A stretch of 13,898 nt of DNA from an uncultured Eubacteriales bacterium (GTDB lineage: Bacteria; Bacillota; Clostridia; Oscillospirales; Oscillospiraceae), in the NCBI GenBank assembly GCA_900550165.1, contig URQY01000038.1:1-13898 (forward strand). Direction: 5' to 3'. Positions 3,916 through 11,281 of the stretch are shown one piece after another. The stretch's first letter is position 1. Each line of letters starts with the position of its first letter. The notes beneath the pieces were generated by a model, which was not told where the DNA came from, ran no database searches, and saw only the letters and a list, made by a program, of their open reading frames with translations. A program made the translations under genes and the position numbers.

Positions 3916-5940
3916 ATGAGAAACATCACACGGAAGAAAACGCCGCTTGCGCTGCTGCTTGCGCTGTGCCTCGCGATGCAGCTATGTATCCCGGCGCTGG
4001 CGAGCGGTACGGCGATGAGCGCGGGCAGCGCGGCCATCCGCCAGCTTGAAGAGGAAGAGGGCTTCCGCGCGGAAAAGTACAGCGCGAACGGCAAGTGGTA
4101 CATCGGCTACGGCACGGAGTGCGGCGCCGACGATTACCCCGACGGCATCACCCAGCAGGAGGCGGAGGCGCTTCTGCGCAGCAAGATCGCGGCCTACGAG
4201 ACCAAGCTCAACGACTTCTTCGGACGCTACGGCATCACGCCCACGCAGGGACAGTTCGACGCGCTGATCTGCTTCAGCTACAACTACGGCACGGGCTGGA
4301 TGAGCGGCACGAGCAAGCTCGTGAAGATCGCCAGCGGCGAGGTGCAGGCCTCGCGCCTTGAGGTCGCGCAGGCGTTCGGTGAGTGGTGTCACTCGGGCGG
4401 TCAGGCACAGGAGGGACTTGCCGACCGGCGGCTACAGGAGGCGGCGCTCTACCTTGACGACAGCACCGCCGCGGCGGAAACCGAGTTCGCCTATCTCATC
4501 ATCAACAAGGAGGACGGCATCTCGTATGAGACGGATTTCCGCGTCTACCAGCGCGGCACGGCTTACGGCAGCTTTCCCACGATGGAAAAGCTCGGCAGCA
4601 CGTTCGCGGGCCTGAAAACGGCGAACGGCACGGTGCTGACGGAAAACAGCATCGTCTCCGGCAACGCGGTCACGACCGCCGTTTGGACGACGAACAGCTA
4701 CACGGGCACGACCTATTCCGATGTGAAGAAGGGAGACTGGTTTTATGATTACGTCATGGAGCTGAGCGCCCAGGGCATCGTCGGCGGCAACGGCGACGGC
4801 ACCTTTGCCCCCAACCGCGCCACGAGCACGGGCGAGATGCTCAAGCTCGTGCTGCTGGCGACAGGCCACAAGGAGCAGGCGCCCACGGGCGCGCACTGGG
4901 CCAGCGGCTACGGCACCTACGCTCTCTCCATGAGCTATCTTTCGCGCGATAAGGCCGAATCGCTCGATTCTCCCATCAGCCGCCTCGAGGTCGCGCGCCT
5001 TGCGGCCAAGGCCATGGGCTACGGCGCGTCGGGCAGTACCTCTCCCTTTGCCGATGTGAATGACGGCTACGTGACGGCCCTCTATGAGGCGGGCATCTTC
5101 ATCGGCACAAAGGTCGGCGATCAGACCTATTTCTATCCGAACAGCAGCATCACGCGCGCGGAGGTGGCGACGATCGTGTGGCGCATCTATCAGGCCGGCG
5201 CGACGAACACCAAGCAGAAGATCTACTATAAGGACTACACGCTCGATGTGCTCGAGGGCGTGCCGACAAACAATTACGATAAGTCCGCCTTCTACAAGGA
5301 CGGCAGCATCATGCGCTACAATGACCCCAATGTGCGCACGCGCCTCGGCATTGACGTTTCGCAGTATCAGGGCGACATCGACTGGACGGCGGTCGCGGGC
5401 AGCGGCGTGGAATTTGTCATCGCGCGCGTGGGCGGTCGCGGCTACACCATAGGCTCCATCTACGCCGATAAGAAGTTTGACGACTACGCCGACGGCGCGG
5501 CAGCCGCGGGCCTTCAGGTGGGCGCGTACTTCTACTCGCAGGCCATCAGCGTTCAGGAGGCGGAGGAGGAAGCCTACTTTGTGCTCGACAAGCTGCGCGG
5601 CCACACCATCACCGGCCCCGTCGTCTTCGACTGGGAGGTCGTCGGCAAGTCGAGCGCCCGCACCTACGGGCTGGAGACGAGCATTTTGTGCGCCGCCGCG
5701 AATGCCTTTTGCAAGATCATCAAGGATGCAGGTTATGATCCGATGATCTATACCGACAGCTATGCGGGCTACGTCAAATACGACCTCAGCCAAATTGTCG
5801 ACTACCCGCTGTGGTTCGCGTACTACAGCTCGAATGCGCCGACGTTCTACTATGACTTTGCCATGTGGCAGTATACGGACAAGGGCAGTGTCCCCGGCAT
5901 CAAGGGCAGCGTCGACATGGACCTGTGGTTCATCAAGTGA
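3916..5940 (+). CDS. Secreted GH24-SLH-GH25 double muramidase
   Basis: The product has 674 aa and a Sec signal peptide (positive MRNITRKK, hydrophobic core, likely cut near ALA-S at 29-30). Residues 36-180 match GH24, the phage-type lysozyme: LEEEEGF with the probable catalytic Glu48, KWYIGYGTE at 60-68, ITQQEAEALL, and FSYNYGTG at 120-127. Residues 267-430 hold SLH-type repeats: YSDVKKGDWFYDYV with GGNGDGTFAPN, and FADVNDGYVTALYEAG with FYPNSSITRAEVA. The middle repeat is degenerate. Residues 477-674 match GH25: LGIDVSQYQGDIDW, the FDWEVV motif with D572/E574, and a C-terminal DMDLW. Both catalytic domains should cut the MurNAc-GlcNAc bond of peptidoglycan, and SLH repeats usually tether proteins to the wall. 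A role in wall turnover or daughter-cell separation is inference. AAAGGAG precedes the ATG. The gene stands alone between its promoter and a strong terminator. Confidence 0.9.
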   Translation: MRNITRKKTPLALLLALCLAMQLCIPALASGTAMSAGSAAIRQLEEEEGFRAEKYSANGKWYIGYGTECGADDYPDGITQQEAEALLRSKIAAYETKLNDFFGRYGITPTQGQFDALICFSYNYGTGWMSGTSKLVKIASGEVQASRLEVAQAFGEWCHSGGQAQEGLADRRLQEAALYLDDSTAAAETEFAYLIINKEDGISYETDFRVYQRGTAYGSFPTMEKLGSTFAGLKTANGTVLTENSIVSGNAVTTAVWTTNSYTGTTYSDVKKGDWFYDYVMELSAQGIVGGNGDGTFAPNRATSTGEMLKLVLLATGHKEQAPTGAHWASGYGTYALSMSYLSRDKAESLDSPISRLEVARLAAKAMGYGASGSTSPFADVNDGYVTALYEAGIFIGTKVGDQTYFYPNSSITRAEVATIVWRIYQAGATNTKQKIYYKDYTLDVLEGVPTNNYDKSAFYKDGSIMRYNDPNVRTRLGIDVSQYQGDIDWTAVAGSGVEFVIARVGGRGYTIGSIYADKKFDDYADGAAAAGLQVGAYFYSQAISVQEAEEEAYFVLDKLRGHTITGPVVFDWEVVGKSSARTYGLETSILCAAANAFCKIIKDAGYDPMIYTDSYAGYVKYDLSQIVDYPLWFAYYSSNAPTFYYDFAMWQYTDKGSVPGIKGSVDMDLWFIK

Positions 5941-5948
5941 ACATACAA

Positions 5949-5983
5949 AAAGGCGATGGCCGTGCGGCCATCGCCTTTCTTTT
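5949..5983. terminator. Terminator shared by muramidase and DUF362 genes
   Basis: A perfect 13-bp stem (AAAGGCGATGGCC, 5949-5961, with 5966-5978) encloses loop GTGC and is followed by CTTTTT on the plus strand. A-rich sequence on the left also gives a U tail for the minus-strand gene. Confidence 0.9.
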
Positions 5984-5998
5984 TCCATGTTGCGGTAA

Positions 5999-6862
5999 TT
6001 ACAGTTCGATGAGCTCATATTCTCTCGTGCCGAAGCCGAGATCGGCGGCGGCCTCTACCGTATGCACACCGCTGCGGCTCTCGATGCGCTCGACAAGATG
6101 GTCGCGGCCCGGGTCGTCGGAGGCGTAGACAAGGTCAAGGCAGGCCTGGTCGATGGCAATGGGGTCAAGAGAGGCGAGGATGCCGATATCCTTCATGCAC
6201 GGGTCCTCCGCCACGGCGCAGCAGTCGCAGTCGACCGACATATTCTTCATCACGTTGATGTAGGCAAGCCTGCCGTCGAAATACTTCACGACGGAGGACG
6301 CCGCGTCCGCCATGGATTCAAGAAACGCGATCTGGTCGGTGGACCACATCTCCTCGGGCTTGCCCGCGCCGTGGATGTAGGCCTTGCCCGCGCTCGAGCC
6401 GCAGCCGATGGAGAGCTGCTTCAGCGCGCCGCCGAAGCCGCCCATCGGGTGGCCTTTGAAGTGCGAGAGCACGAGCATGGAGTCGTAATTGGCCATGTCC
6501 TTGCCGACAAAATTCTTTTGGATGCGCTTGCCGTTCGGAATGGCAAGCTCGATGTCCGGACCCTCGGCGTCGAGAATGTCCACATCGAAGAGCTTGCTCC
6601 AGCCGTGCTTGATCATCGTGCGGCGGTGGGCCTCGGTCGTGTTGCGCTCGCCGGGATAGGCCGTGTTGCACTCGACGACGGTGCCGTGCACCGCTTCGAT
6701 CATCGGCTGCCAGAATTCAGGGGTCAAAAAGTTCTGATTGCCCGGCTCGCCGGAGTGGACCTTGACGGCGACCCTGCCGGGAAGCTCCCTGCCCAGCGCC
6801 CTGTAGAGCTCCACGACCTTCTCGGGTGTGATATCTTTGGAAAAATAAACCTTTGCCTTCAT
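5999..6862 (-). CDS. DUF362-family protein
   Basis: The product has 287 aa. It is recognised as DUF362 (PF04015) from its conserved run: GRVAVKVHSGEPGN near the N-terminus, VVECNTAYPG, VLSHFKGHPMGGFGGALKQLSIG in the middle, KAYIHGAGK, and GILASLDPIAIDQACLDLVY followed by ERIESRSGVHT in the C-terminal part. There is a VDCDCC motif before the last third but no classical 4Fe-4S ferredoxin pair, so this is the short form without the C-terminal ferredoxin domain. The biochemical role of DUF362 is unsettled. Many members lie near iron-sulfur or cofactor genes, and the clustered cysteines suggest metal or cluster binding. The start at 6862 is chosen because GAGGAGG sits 8 nt upstream. A longer frame opening at 6883 has no RBS. 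It is convergent with the muramidase gene and divergent from the ATPase operon. Confidence 0.85.
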   Translation of the reverse strand: MKAKVYFSKDITPEKVVELYRALGRELPGRVAVKVHSGEPGNQNFLTPEFWQPMIEAVHGTVVECNTAYPGERNTTEAHRRTMIKHGWSKLFDVDILDAEGPDIELAIPNGKRIQKNFVGKDMANYDSMLVLSHFKGHPMGGFGGALKQLSIGCGSSAGKAYIHGAGKPEEMWSTDQIAFLESMADAASSVVKYFDGRLAYINVMKNMSVDCDCCAVAEDPCMKDIGILASLDPIAIDQACLDLVYASDDPGRDHLVERIESRSGVHTVEAAADLGFGTREYELIEL

Positions 6863-6940
6863 CTTGCGTTCCTCCTCTGTCATGCCGGCGCGCCTGCGCG
6901 CGACGCAATGAATGGCGCGCGGCCAAAGCTTAACAGCTAC

Positions 6941-6969
6941 AGCATAAGCCGAATGTGCCGCCGATGCAA
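6941..6969 (-). promoter_or_regulatory. Possible promoter of the DUF362 gene
   Basis: On the minus strand TTGCAT (6964-6969), a 17-bp spacer and TATGCT (6941-6946) lie about 80 bp before the start. The boxes match consensus only partly. Confidence 0.4.
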
Positions 6970-7019
6970 ATGAAAAAATTCGATAGAAGCTTTTTTGCGC
7001 GAAATTTGCGAAAAATCAC

Positions 7020-7047
7020 TTGAAAACTGCCGGGTGCGTGCTATGAT
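7020..7047 (+). promoter_or_regulatory. Extended -10 promoter of the MoxR-VWA operon
   Basis: TTGAAA (7020-7025), a 16-bp spacer and TATGAT (7042-7047) are present, with a TG one base before the -10 box. It would start transcription near 7054, which bears on the choice of start codon for the ATPase. Confidence 0.6.
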
Positions 7048-7072
7048 GATGGACGAAAAAAAGGGGCGTGCG

Positions 7073-8017
7073 GTGCACGCCCGCGGAAAGAGTGAGCTTA
7101 CTTTGCTGGATTTTTTGGAACAGGAGGGGCTTAGTCCCGCGCTTCTGGACGGCATCCGGGAATTTCGCGCGCAATACCCTGTGCCCGCGGAGCTTGCGGA
7201 CCGCGTGCCGCAGCCGCGGTATCGCTATTACGGAAAGGACGTGTGGGAGGCGGCGGTCGCCGCCGTTTTGTGCGGGGAGAATCTGCTGCTCGCCGGCAGC
7301 AAGGCCACGGGCAAAAACGTGCTGGCGGAAAACCTTGCGCAGGTCTTCGGCCGTCCTGCGTGGGATGTTTCCTTCCATGTGAATATGGATGCTGCGAGCC
7401 TCATTGGTATGGACACCTTCGAGGGCGGCGAGGTGCGCTTCCGGCCGGGGCCGGTGTACCTCTGCGCAAAGCACGGCGGCTTCGGCGTGCTCGACGAGAT
7501 CAATATGGCGAAAAACGAGGCGCTGGCCGTACTGCACGCAACGCTCGACTTCCGCCGTGCCATCGACGTGCCGGGCTATGAGCGCGTGGAGGTCGACCCT
7601 GCCGCGCGCTTCATCGGCACGATGAACTACGGCTACGCCGGTACGCGCGAGCTGAATGAAGCGCTTACCTCGCGCTTTGTCGTTATCCGGATGCCGTCCA
7701 TCGACGAGGACGGTCTTGCGCGACTGCTCGGCGACGAGTTCCCGACGCTGGAGAAGAAATACCGCGGCCAGTTTGTGCAGCTATTCCTCGATTTGCAGAA
7801 AAAGTGCGAGAATGCCGAGATATCGGAAAAGGCGCTCGACCTGCGCGGACTTCTGGACGCGCTGCGCCTTATCCGCCGCGGGGTCAAGGCGGGGATCGCA
7901 CTCGATATGGGCATTACGAACAAGGCCTTCGATGCTTACGAGCAGGGGCTGATCCGCGACGTCATCGCCGCGCGCATCCCCGCAAAGCTCGAGCGCAGCC
8001 GCCTCTTCACCGACTGA
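7073..8017 (+). CDS. MoxR-type AAA+ ATPase
   Basis: The product has 314 aa from the GTG at 7073. The Walker A is AGSKATGKN at 74-82, Walker B is FGVLDEIN at 137-144, sensor 1 is GTMNYG near 182-187, and a probable arginine finger lies in LTSRF at 198-202. This is the MoxR/AAA_5 order, and members act as chaperone-like ATPases for a partner VWA protein, often to insert metal or remodel a complex. The Walker A ends in Asn where Ser or Thr is usual, a change worth noting because that residue helps hold magnesium. The start is uncertain. Three ATGs at 7043-7051 overlap the predicted -10 box and lack an RBS, while the GTG has AAGGGG 6 nt before it. If the promoter call is wrong, an ATG at 7043-7049 would add 8 to 10 residues. 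The stop is one base from the next start, so the pair should be translationally coupled. Confidence 0.85.
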   Translation: MHARGKSELTLLDFLEQEGLSPALLDGIREFRAQYPVPAELADRVPQPRYRYYGKDVWEAAVAAVLCGENLLLAGSKATGKNVLAENLAQVFGRPAWDVSFHVNMDAASLIGMDTFEGGEVRFRPGPVYLCAKHGGFGVLDEINMAKNEALAVLHATLDFRRAIDVPGYERVEVDPAARFIGTMNYGYAGTRELNEALTSRFVVIRMPSIDEDGLARLLGDEFPTLEKKYRGQFVQLFLDLQKKCENAEISEKALDLRGLLDALRLIRRGVKAGIALDMGITNKAFDAYEQGLIRDVIAARIPAKLERSRLFTD

Positions 8018-8018
8018 G

Positions 8019-9770
8019 ATGGAGACGGCAGGCTACTCAGCCCGGCAGCGCCGGGCGATCAACCTCGTCTGGACCGCGTGCGGGGATTATGCATTCGAGC
8101 CGCAGTTTTTGGCGCTTAAGTCGGACGGCGAGCCGGACTTTTACATGAACTGCGTTATCGGCCTTGTGCACAAGTGGTTTGGCGACGGGGCGCAGAAGCG
8201 CCTCTTCGCCCACTGGACGGGCGATGTGCGGCAAAGCACCTTTGACGACCTTGCGTGGCTGGCGCTCGAAAACGCGGTGTATGAAAAGGAGCTTCCCGTG
8301 CGGCCGGTGCTCGCGGAGCTGCGGCGCGCGCACGCGGCGGAATTTTTTGCGTCGGAATATCTGCTCTCGCGGCAGGAGTGGATGGAGAAAAATCAGCTGG
8401 TCTACGCGCTCCAGTCCGAGCGGTGGAAAACCGTGCTGGGGCAGAAGCCGCCGATCCTTGCGCCGTGGGAAAAGGGCCTTGCCGAGGACCTTGCCTGCTC
8501 CGGCGATTTGAGCGGCGAGGAGCTGGAGCGTACCGTGCTGGCGGCGTTTCGGCGGTATCTGCAATTCGACGGCACAGTGCATAAAAAGGAGCCGTTCCAC
8601 CTGCACTTCAGCGACAGGTGGGCGCCGCTTTTGACCAAGCTCCTGCCGACGGAGATCGTCCGCACGGACGATCTGACCATCGGCCGCTCCGCTGTGGCGG
8701 GGCAGAACGGCATGGTGCGCGCGTCGAATGCGCTGCGATCGCATCTGCGCTCCAATGAGCACGAGACGCAGGACCGCGACTACATCGAGCGCTGCTTCGG
8801 GCGCAGCATCTATTCGCCCCGGCAGCTTGCGCGCATCGAGCAGGAGCTCTGCACCGGCAACCACCTCGGCTGCCACCTCTGGTTTACAAAGGGAGGCAGC
8901 GCGCCCAACAAGAGCATCAGCGCCGACACGCAGCGGCTCTATGAGCAGGCCGAGGAACAGGCAAAGCGCAACCGCGCAGCCTTCTCGCACGACAACGCGC
9001 TCTATCAGAACGCGCTGCTGCGCCTGACCGAGCAGATCCGCAACTGTATGCTCGTCCATCAGCAGCCGGAGCAGGTCACAGCCCGTCAGGGCCGGCTGGA
9101 CGGCACAAGGGTCTGGCGCGAGCCGGTGCTGCGCGATGACCGCGTGTTTCTGCGCAATGACGAGGAGCCGCGCCCCGGCTTCACGGTCGATCTGATGCTC
9201 GACGGCTCAGCCTCGCGCCTGCACTGTCAGGAGACCATCGCCATTCAGGGCTATATTCTGGCCAAAAGCCTCGCCTCCTGCGGCATCCCTGTGCGCGTGA
9301 CGAGCTTTTGCAGCCTGCGCGGGTACACGGTGCTGCGTGTTTTGAAGGATTTCGGCGACAAGAACGGCGAGCGCAGGGTCTTTGACTACTTTGCCGCCGG
9401 GTGGAACCGCGACGGCCTTGCGCTGCGCGCCGCGGGAGAGCTGATGAAGTCCGCGCCCGCGGACAAGCACCTGCTCATCCTGCTGACCGATGCCAGCCCG
9501 GACGACAGCCACAAGATCCTTCCGGGCGGCAAGGTCCCGCTCAGCCGTGAGTACGACGGTCAGGCCGGTATCGAGGATACCGCGGAAGAGGTCCGTGCTT
9601 TGCGCGCACAGGGCGTTCGCGTCGCCGCCGTCTTCATGGGTGAGAACGCGAGCGTTCCCGCCGCGAACACCATTTATGGCCGGGACCTTGCACGCATCCG
9701 CCGCATGGATCAGCTCGCCGCTGCCGCGGGTCGGCTCATTCAGACAGAGATACAGGAGCTGAGCGGCTGA
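8019..9770 (+). CDS. VWA/MIDAS protein, partner of the MoxR ATPase
   Basis: The product has 583 aa. The C-terminal 200 residues form a von Willebrand A domain with an intact metal site: DGSAS at 395-399 (DxSxS), NRDG at 463-466, and LLTDASPDD at 489-496. This resembles CobT/NorD-type VWA proteins, which work with MoxR-class ATPases (CobS, NorQ) in metal insertion or complex activation. The N-terminal 380 residues are helical and charged and I do not recognise them. There is no signal peptide or TM segment, so the protein is cytoplasmic. The ATG at 8019 follows the ATPase stop after one base. The target of the pair is not visible, since no cobalamin, nitric-oxide reductase or dehydrogenase gene is nearby. 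The operon ends at a strong terminator. Confidence 0.85.
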   Translation: METAGYSARQRRAINLVWTACGDYAFEPQFLALKSDGEPDFYMNCVIGLVHKWFGDGAQKRLFAHWTGDVRQSTFDDLAWLALENAVYEKELPVRPVLAELRRAHAAEFFASEYLLSRQEWMEKNQLVYALQSERWKTVLGQKPPILAPWEKGLAEDLACSGDLSGEELERTVLAAFRRYLQFDGTVHKKEPFHLHFSDRWAPLLTKLLPTEIVRTDDLTIGRSAVAGQNGMVRASNALRSHLRSNEHETQDRDYIERCFGRSIYSPRQLARIEQELCTGNHLGCHLWFTKGGSAPNKSISADTQRLYEQAEEQAKRNRAAFSHDNALYQNALLRLTEQIRNCMLVHQQPEQVTARQGRLDGTRVWREPVLRDDRVFLRNDEEPRPGFTVDLMLDGSASRLHCQETIAIQGYILAKSLASCGIPVRVTSFCSLRGYTVLRVLKDFGDKNGERRVFDYFAAGWNRDGLALRAAGELMKSAPADKHLLILLTDASPDDSHKILPGGKVPLSREYDGQAGIEDTAEEVRALRAQGVRVAAVFMGENASVPAANTIYGRDLARIRRMDQLAAAAGRLIQTEIQELSG

Positions 9771-9773
9771 TCA

Positions 9774-9811
9774 AAGCAAAAAGCACAGGCTCACGCCTGT
9801 GCTTTTTGCTT
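9774..9811 (+). terminator. Terminator of the MoxR-VWA operon
   Basis: A perfect 17-bp stem (9774-9790 with 9795-9811) encloses a TCAC loop. The 3' arm includes TTTTT, so it can work on both strands. It starts 3 bases after the VWA stop codon. Confidence 0.85.
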
Positions 9812-9845
9812 GTCCGCTTCAAAGGCGCCGGTAGCCATGCTGCCG

Positions 9846-9887
9846 CAAAGAAAAAGCATCCGCGCACGGGTCGTGCGCGGATGCTTT
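9846..9887 (-). terminator. Terminator of acetate kinase
   Basis: On the minus strand a perfect 15-bp stem (9873-9887 with 9853-9867) has a 5-nt loop and the tail TTTTTC. It lies about 20 bp after the ackA stop codon. Together with 9774-9811 it insulates two convergent units. Confidence 0.9.
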
Positions 9888-9909
9888 GGGGATATGTGTT
9901 GAGCGGGAC

Positions 9910-11109
9910 TCAGCCGACGAGAGCGGCGGTGTCCATGGCGATCATGAGCTCCTCGTTCGTGGGGATGAGGAGAACGGTGACCTTGGAGTCGGGCGCGGAG
10001 ATGACGCGCTCCTCACCGCGGACCTTGTTGGCGTCCTCGTCCATCTTGACGCCCATGAACTCAAGACCGGAGGCGATGGCCATGCGCTGGGAGGCGCTGT
10101 TCTCGCCCACGCCTGCGGTGAAGATGATGGCGTCCACGCCGCCCATCGCGGCGGCATACGCGCCGATGAGCTTCTTCACGCCGTAGTTGAACATATCAAC
10201 GGCGAGACCGGCGCGCTCGTTGCCCTTTTCAAAGGCCTCTTCCAGATCGCGGAAGTCGGAGCTGACGCCGCTGACGCCCTGCACGCCGGACTTCTTGTTG
10301 AGGACGGTGAGCATCTCCGTGATATCCATGCCGTACTTGTTCATCAGGTATTCGAGGATACCGGCGTCGATATCGCCGGAGCGGGTACCCATGGGAAGGC
10401 CGGCCAGCGGGGTGAAGCCCATGGAGGTATCGACGCTCTTGCCGCCGTCGATGGCGGTGACGGAGGAGCCGTTACCGAGGTGGCAGGAGATCAGCTTGAG
10501 CTGCTCGGCAGGCTTGCCGAGCATATCGGCCGCACGCTGGGAAACATACTTGTGAGAGGTGCCGTGGAAACCGTAGCGGCGGACCTTGTCCTTTTCATAG
10601 TACTCATAGGGGATGGCATAGGTATAGGCCACGGGGGGCATGGTCTGATGAAAGGCGGTGTCGAAGACGGCGACCATGGGCACGCCGGGCATGAGCTCTT
10701 GGCAGGCCTTGATGCCGATGATGTTGGCGGGGTTGTGCAGCGGGGCGAGGGGATTGCATTCCTCGATGGCCTGCATGACCTCGTCGGTGATGACGACGGA
10801 CTTGGCGAACTTTTCGCCGCCGTGGACCACGCGGTGGCCGACCGCGTCGATCTCCTTCATGGAGCCGATGACGCCGTTCTTCTCGTCGACGAGGGCATTC
10901 AGCACGGTCTGGATGGCCTCGCTGTGGGTGGGCATGGAAACGGAAGCTTCCTTGATGGCCTCCTTGCCGGGAAGCTGGGGCTTGTAGGTGAAGCGGCCGT
11001 CGATGCCGATGCGCTCGCAGAGACCCTTGGCCAGCAACTCGCCCGAGGCGGGGTTGAGCAGCTGATACTTCAGGGAGGAAGAGCCTGCGTTGATGACCAA
11101 TACGTTCAT
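9910..11109 (-). CDS. ackA: Acetate kinase
   Basis: The product has 399 aa, the usual length. The enzyme interconverts acetyl phosphate and ADP with acetate and ATP in the cytoplasm, the ATP-forming last step of acetate fermentation. The opening MNVLVINAGSSSLKYQLL carries the phosphate-1 motif with Asn7. GHRVVHGG holds Arg93, VFDTAFH holds Asp150, FHGTSH holds His182, LPMGTRSGDID holds Arg242, and a TNEE motif lies near 384-387. These match the known catalytic positions of the ASKHA family enzyme. The start at 11109 has AAGGAG 7 nt upstream, and a longer open frame to 11193 is leader sequence. No pta gene is adjacent, although pta and ackA are often linked, so acetyl phosphate must come from a gene elsewhere. 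The gene has its own promoter, divergent from tmcAL. Confidence 0.97.
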   Translation of the reverse strand: MNVLVINAGSSSLKYQLLNPASGELLAKGLCERIGIDGRFTYKPQLPGKEAIKEASVSMPTHSEAIQTVLNALVDEKNGVIGSMKEIDAVGHRVVHGGEKFAKSVVITDEVMQAIEECNPLAPLHNPANIIGIKACQELMPGVPMVAVFDTAFHQTMPPVAYTYAIPYEYYEKDKVRRYGFHGTSHKYVSQRAADMLGKPAEQLKLISCHLGNGSSVTAIDGGKSVDTSMGFTPLAGLPMGTRSGDIDAGILEYLMNKYGMDITEMLTVLNKKSGVQGVSGVSSDFRDLEEAFEKGNERAGLAVDMFNYGVKKLIGAYAAAMGGVDAIIFTAGVGENSASQRMAIASGLEFMGVKMDEDANKVRGEERVISAPDSKVTVLLIPTNEELMIAMDTAALVG

Positions 11110-11202
11110 AAGTATACTCCTTTTTTCGAGGGCAGCTTGCAAAGCGCCCGAATTTCCGATAGAATCATAAAAAACAATCGGTGTAAAAATCATACATCGT
11201 CT

Positions 11203-11230
11203 ATTATAGCAAACTTTTTGGCAAACACAA
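11203..11230 (-). promoter_or_regulatory. Promoter of ackA
   Basis: On the minus strand TTGTGT (11225-11230), a 16-bp spacer and a perfect TATAAT (11203-11208) are present, with TG one base before the -10 box (extended -10). It leaves a leader of about 85 nt before the start codon. Confidence 0.75.
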
Positions 11231-11281
11231 GGTTAATTTAACAAAATGTAACTCTTTTGTAACCGCTTTGAGAGGACTTTT

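Noticed and set aside
4432..6018. Long minus-strand open frame opposite the muramidase gene
   Set aside because: High GC content creates long antisense frames. The plus strand encodes a complete recognised domain series with an RBS and promoter.
6884..7019. Hidden small gene between the DUF362 and ATPase genes
   Set aside because: It contains no ORF with an RBS. The gap is accounted for by two divergent promoters.
11110..11196. Riboswitch in the ackA leader
   Set aside because: The leader is about 85 nt with only two weak inverted repeats and no match to a riboswitch class that I recognise.
9886..11241. Plus-strand open frame of about 450 codons opposite ackA
   Set aside because: It is antisense to an unmistakable acetate kinase and is Gly/Ala/Asp/His-rich in the way of a shadow frame.
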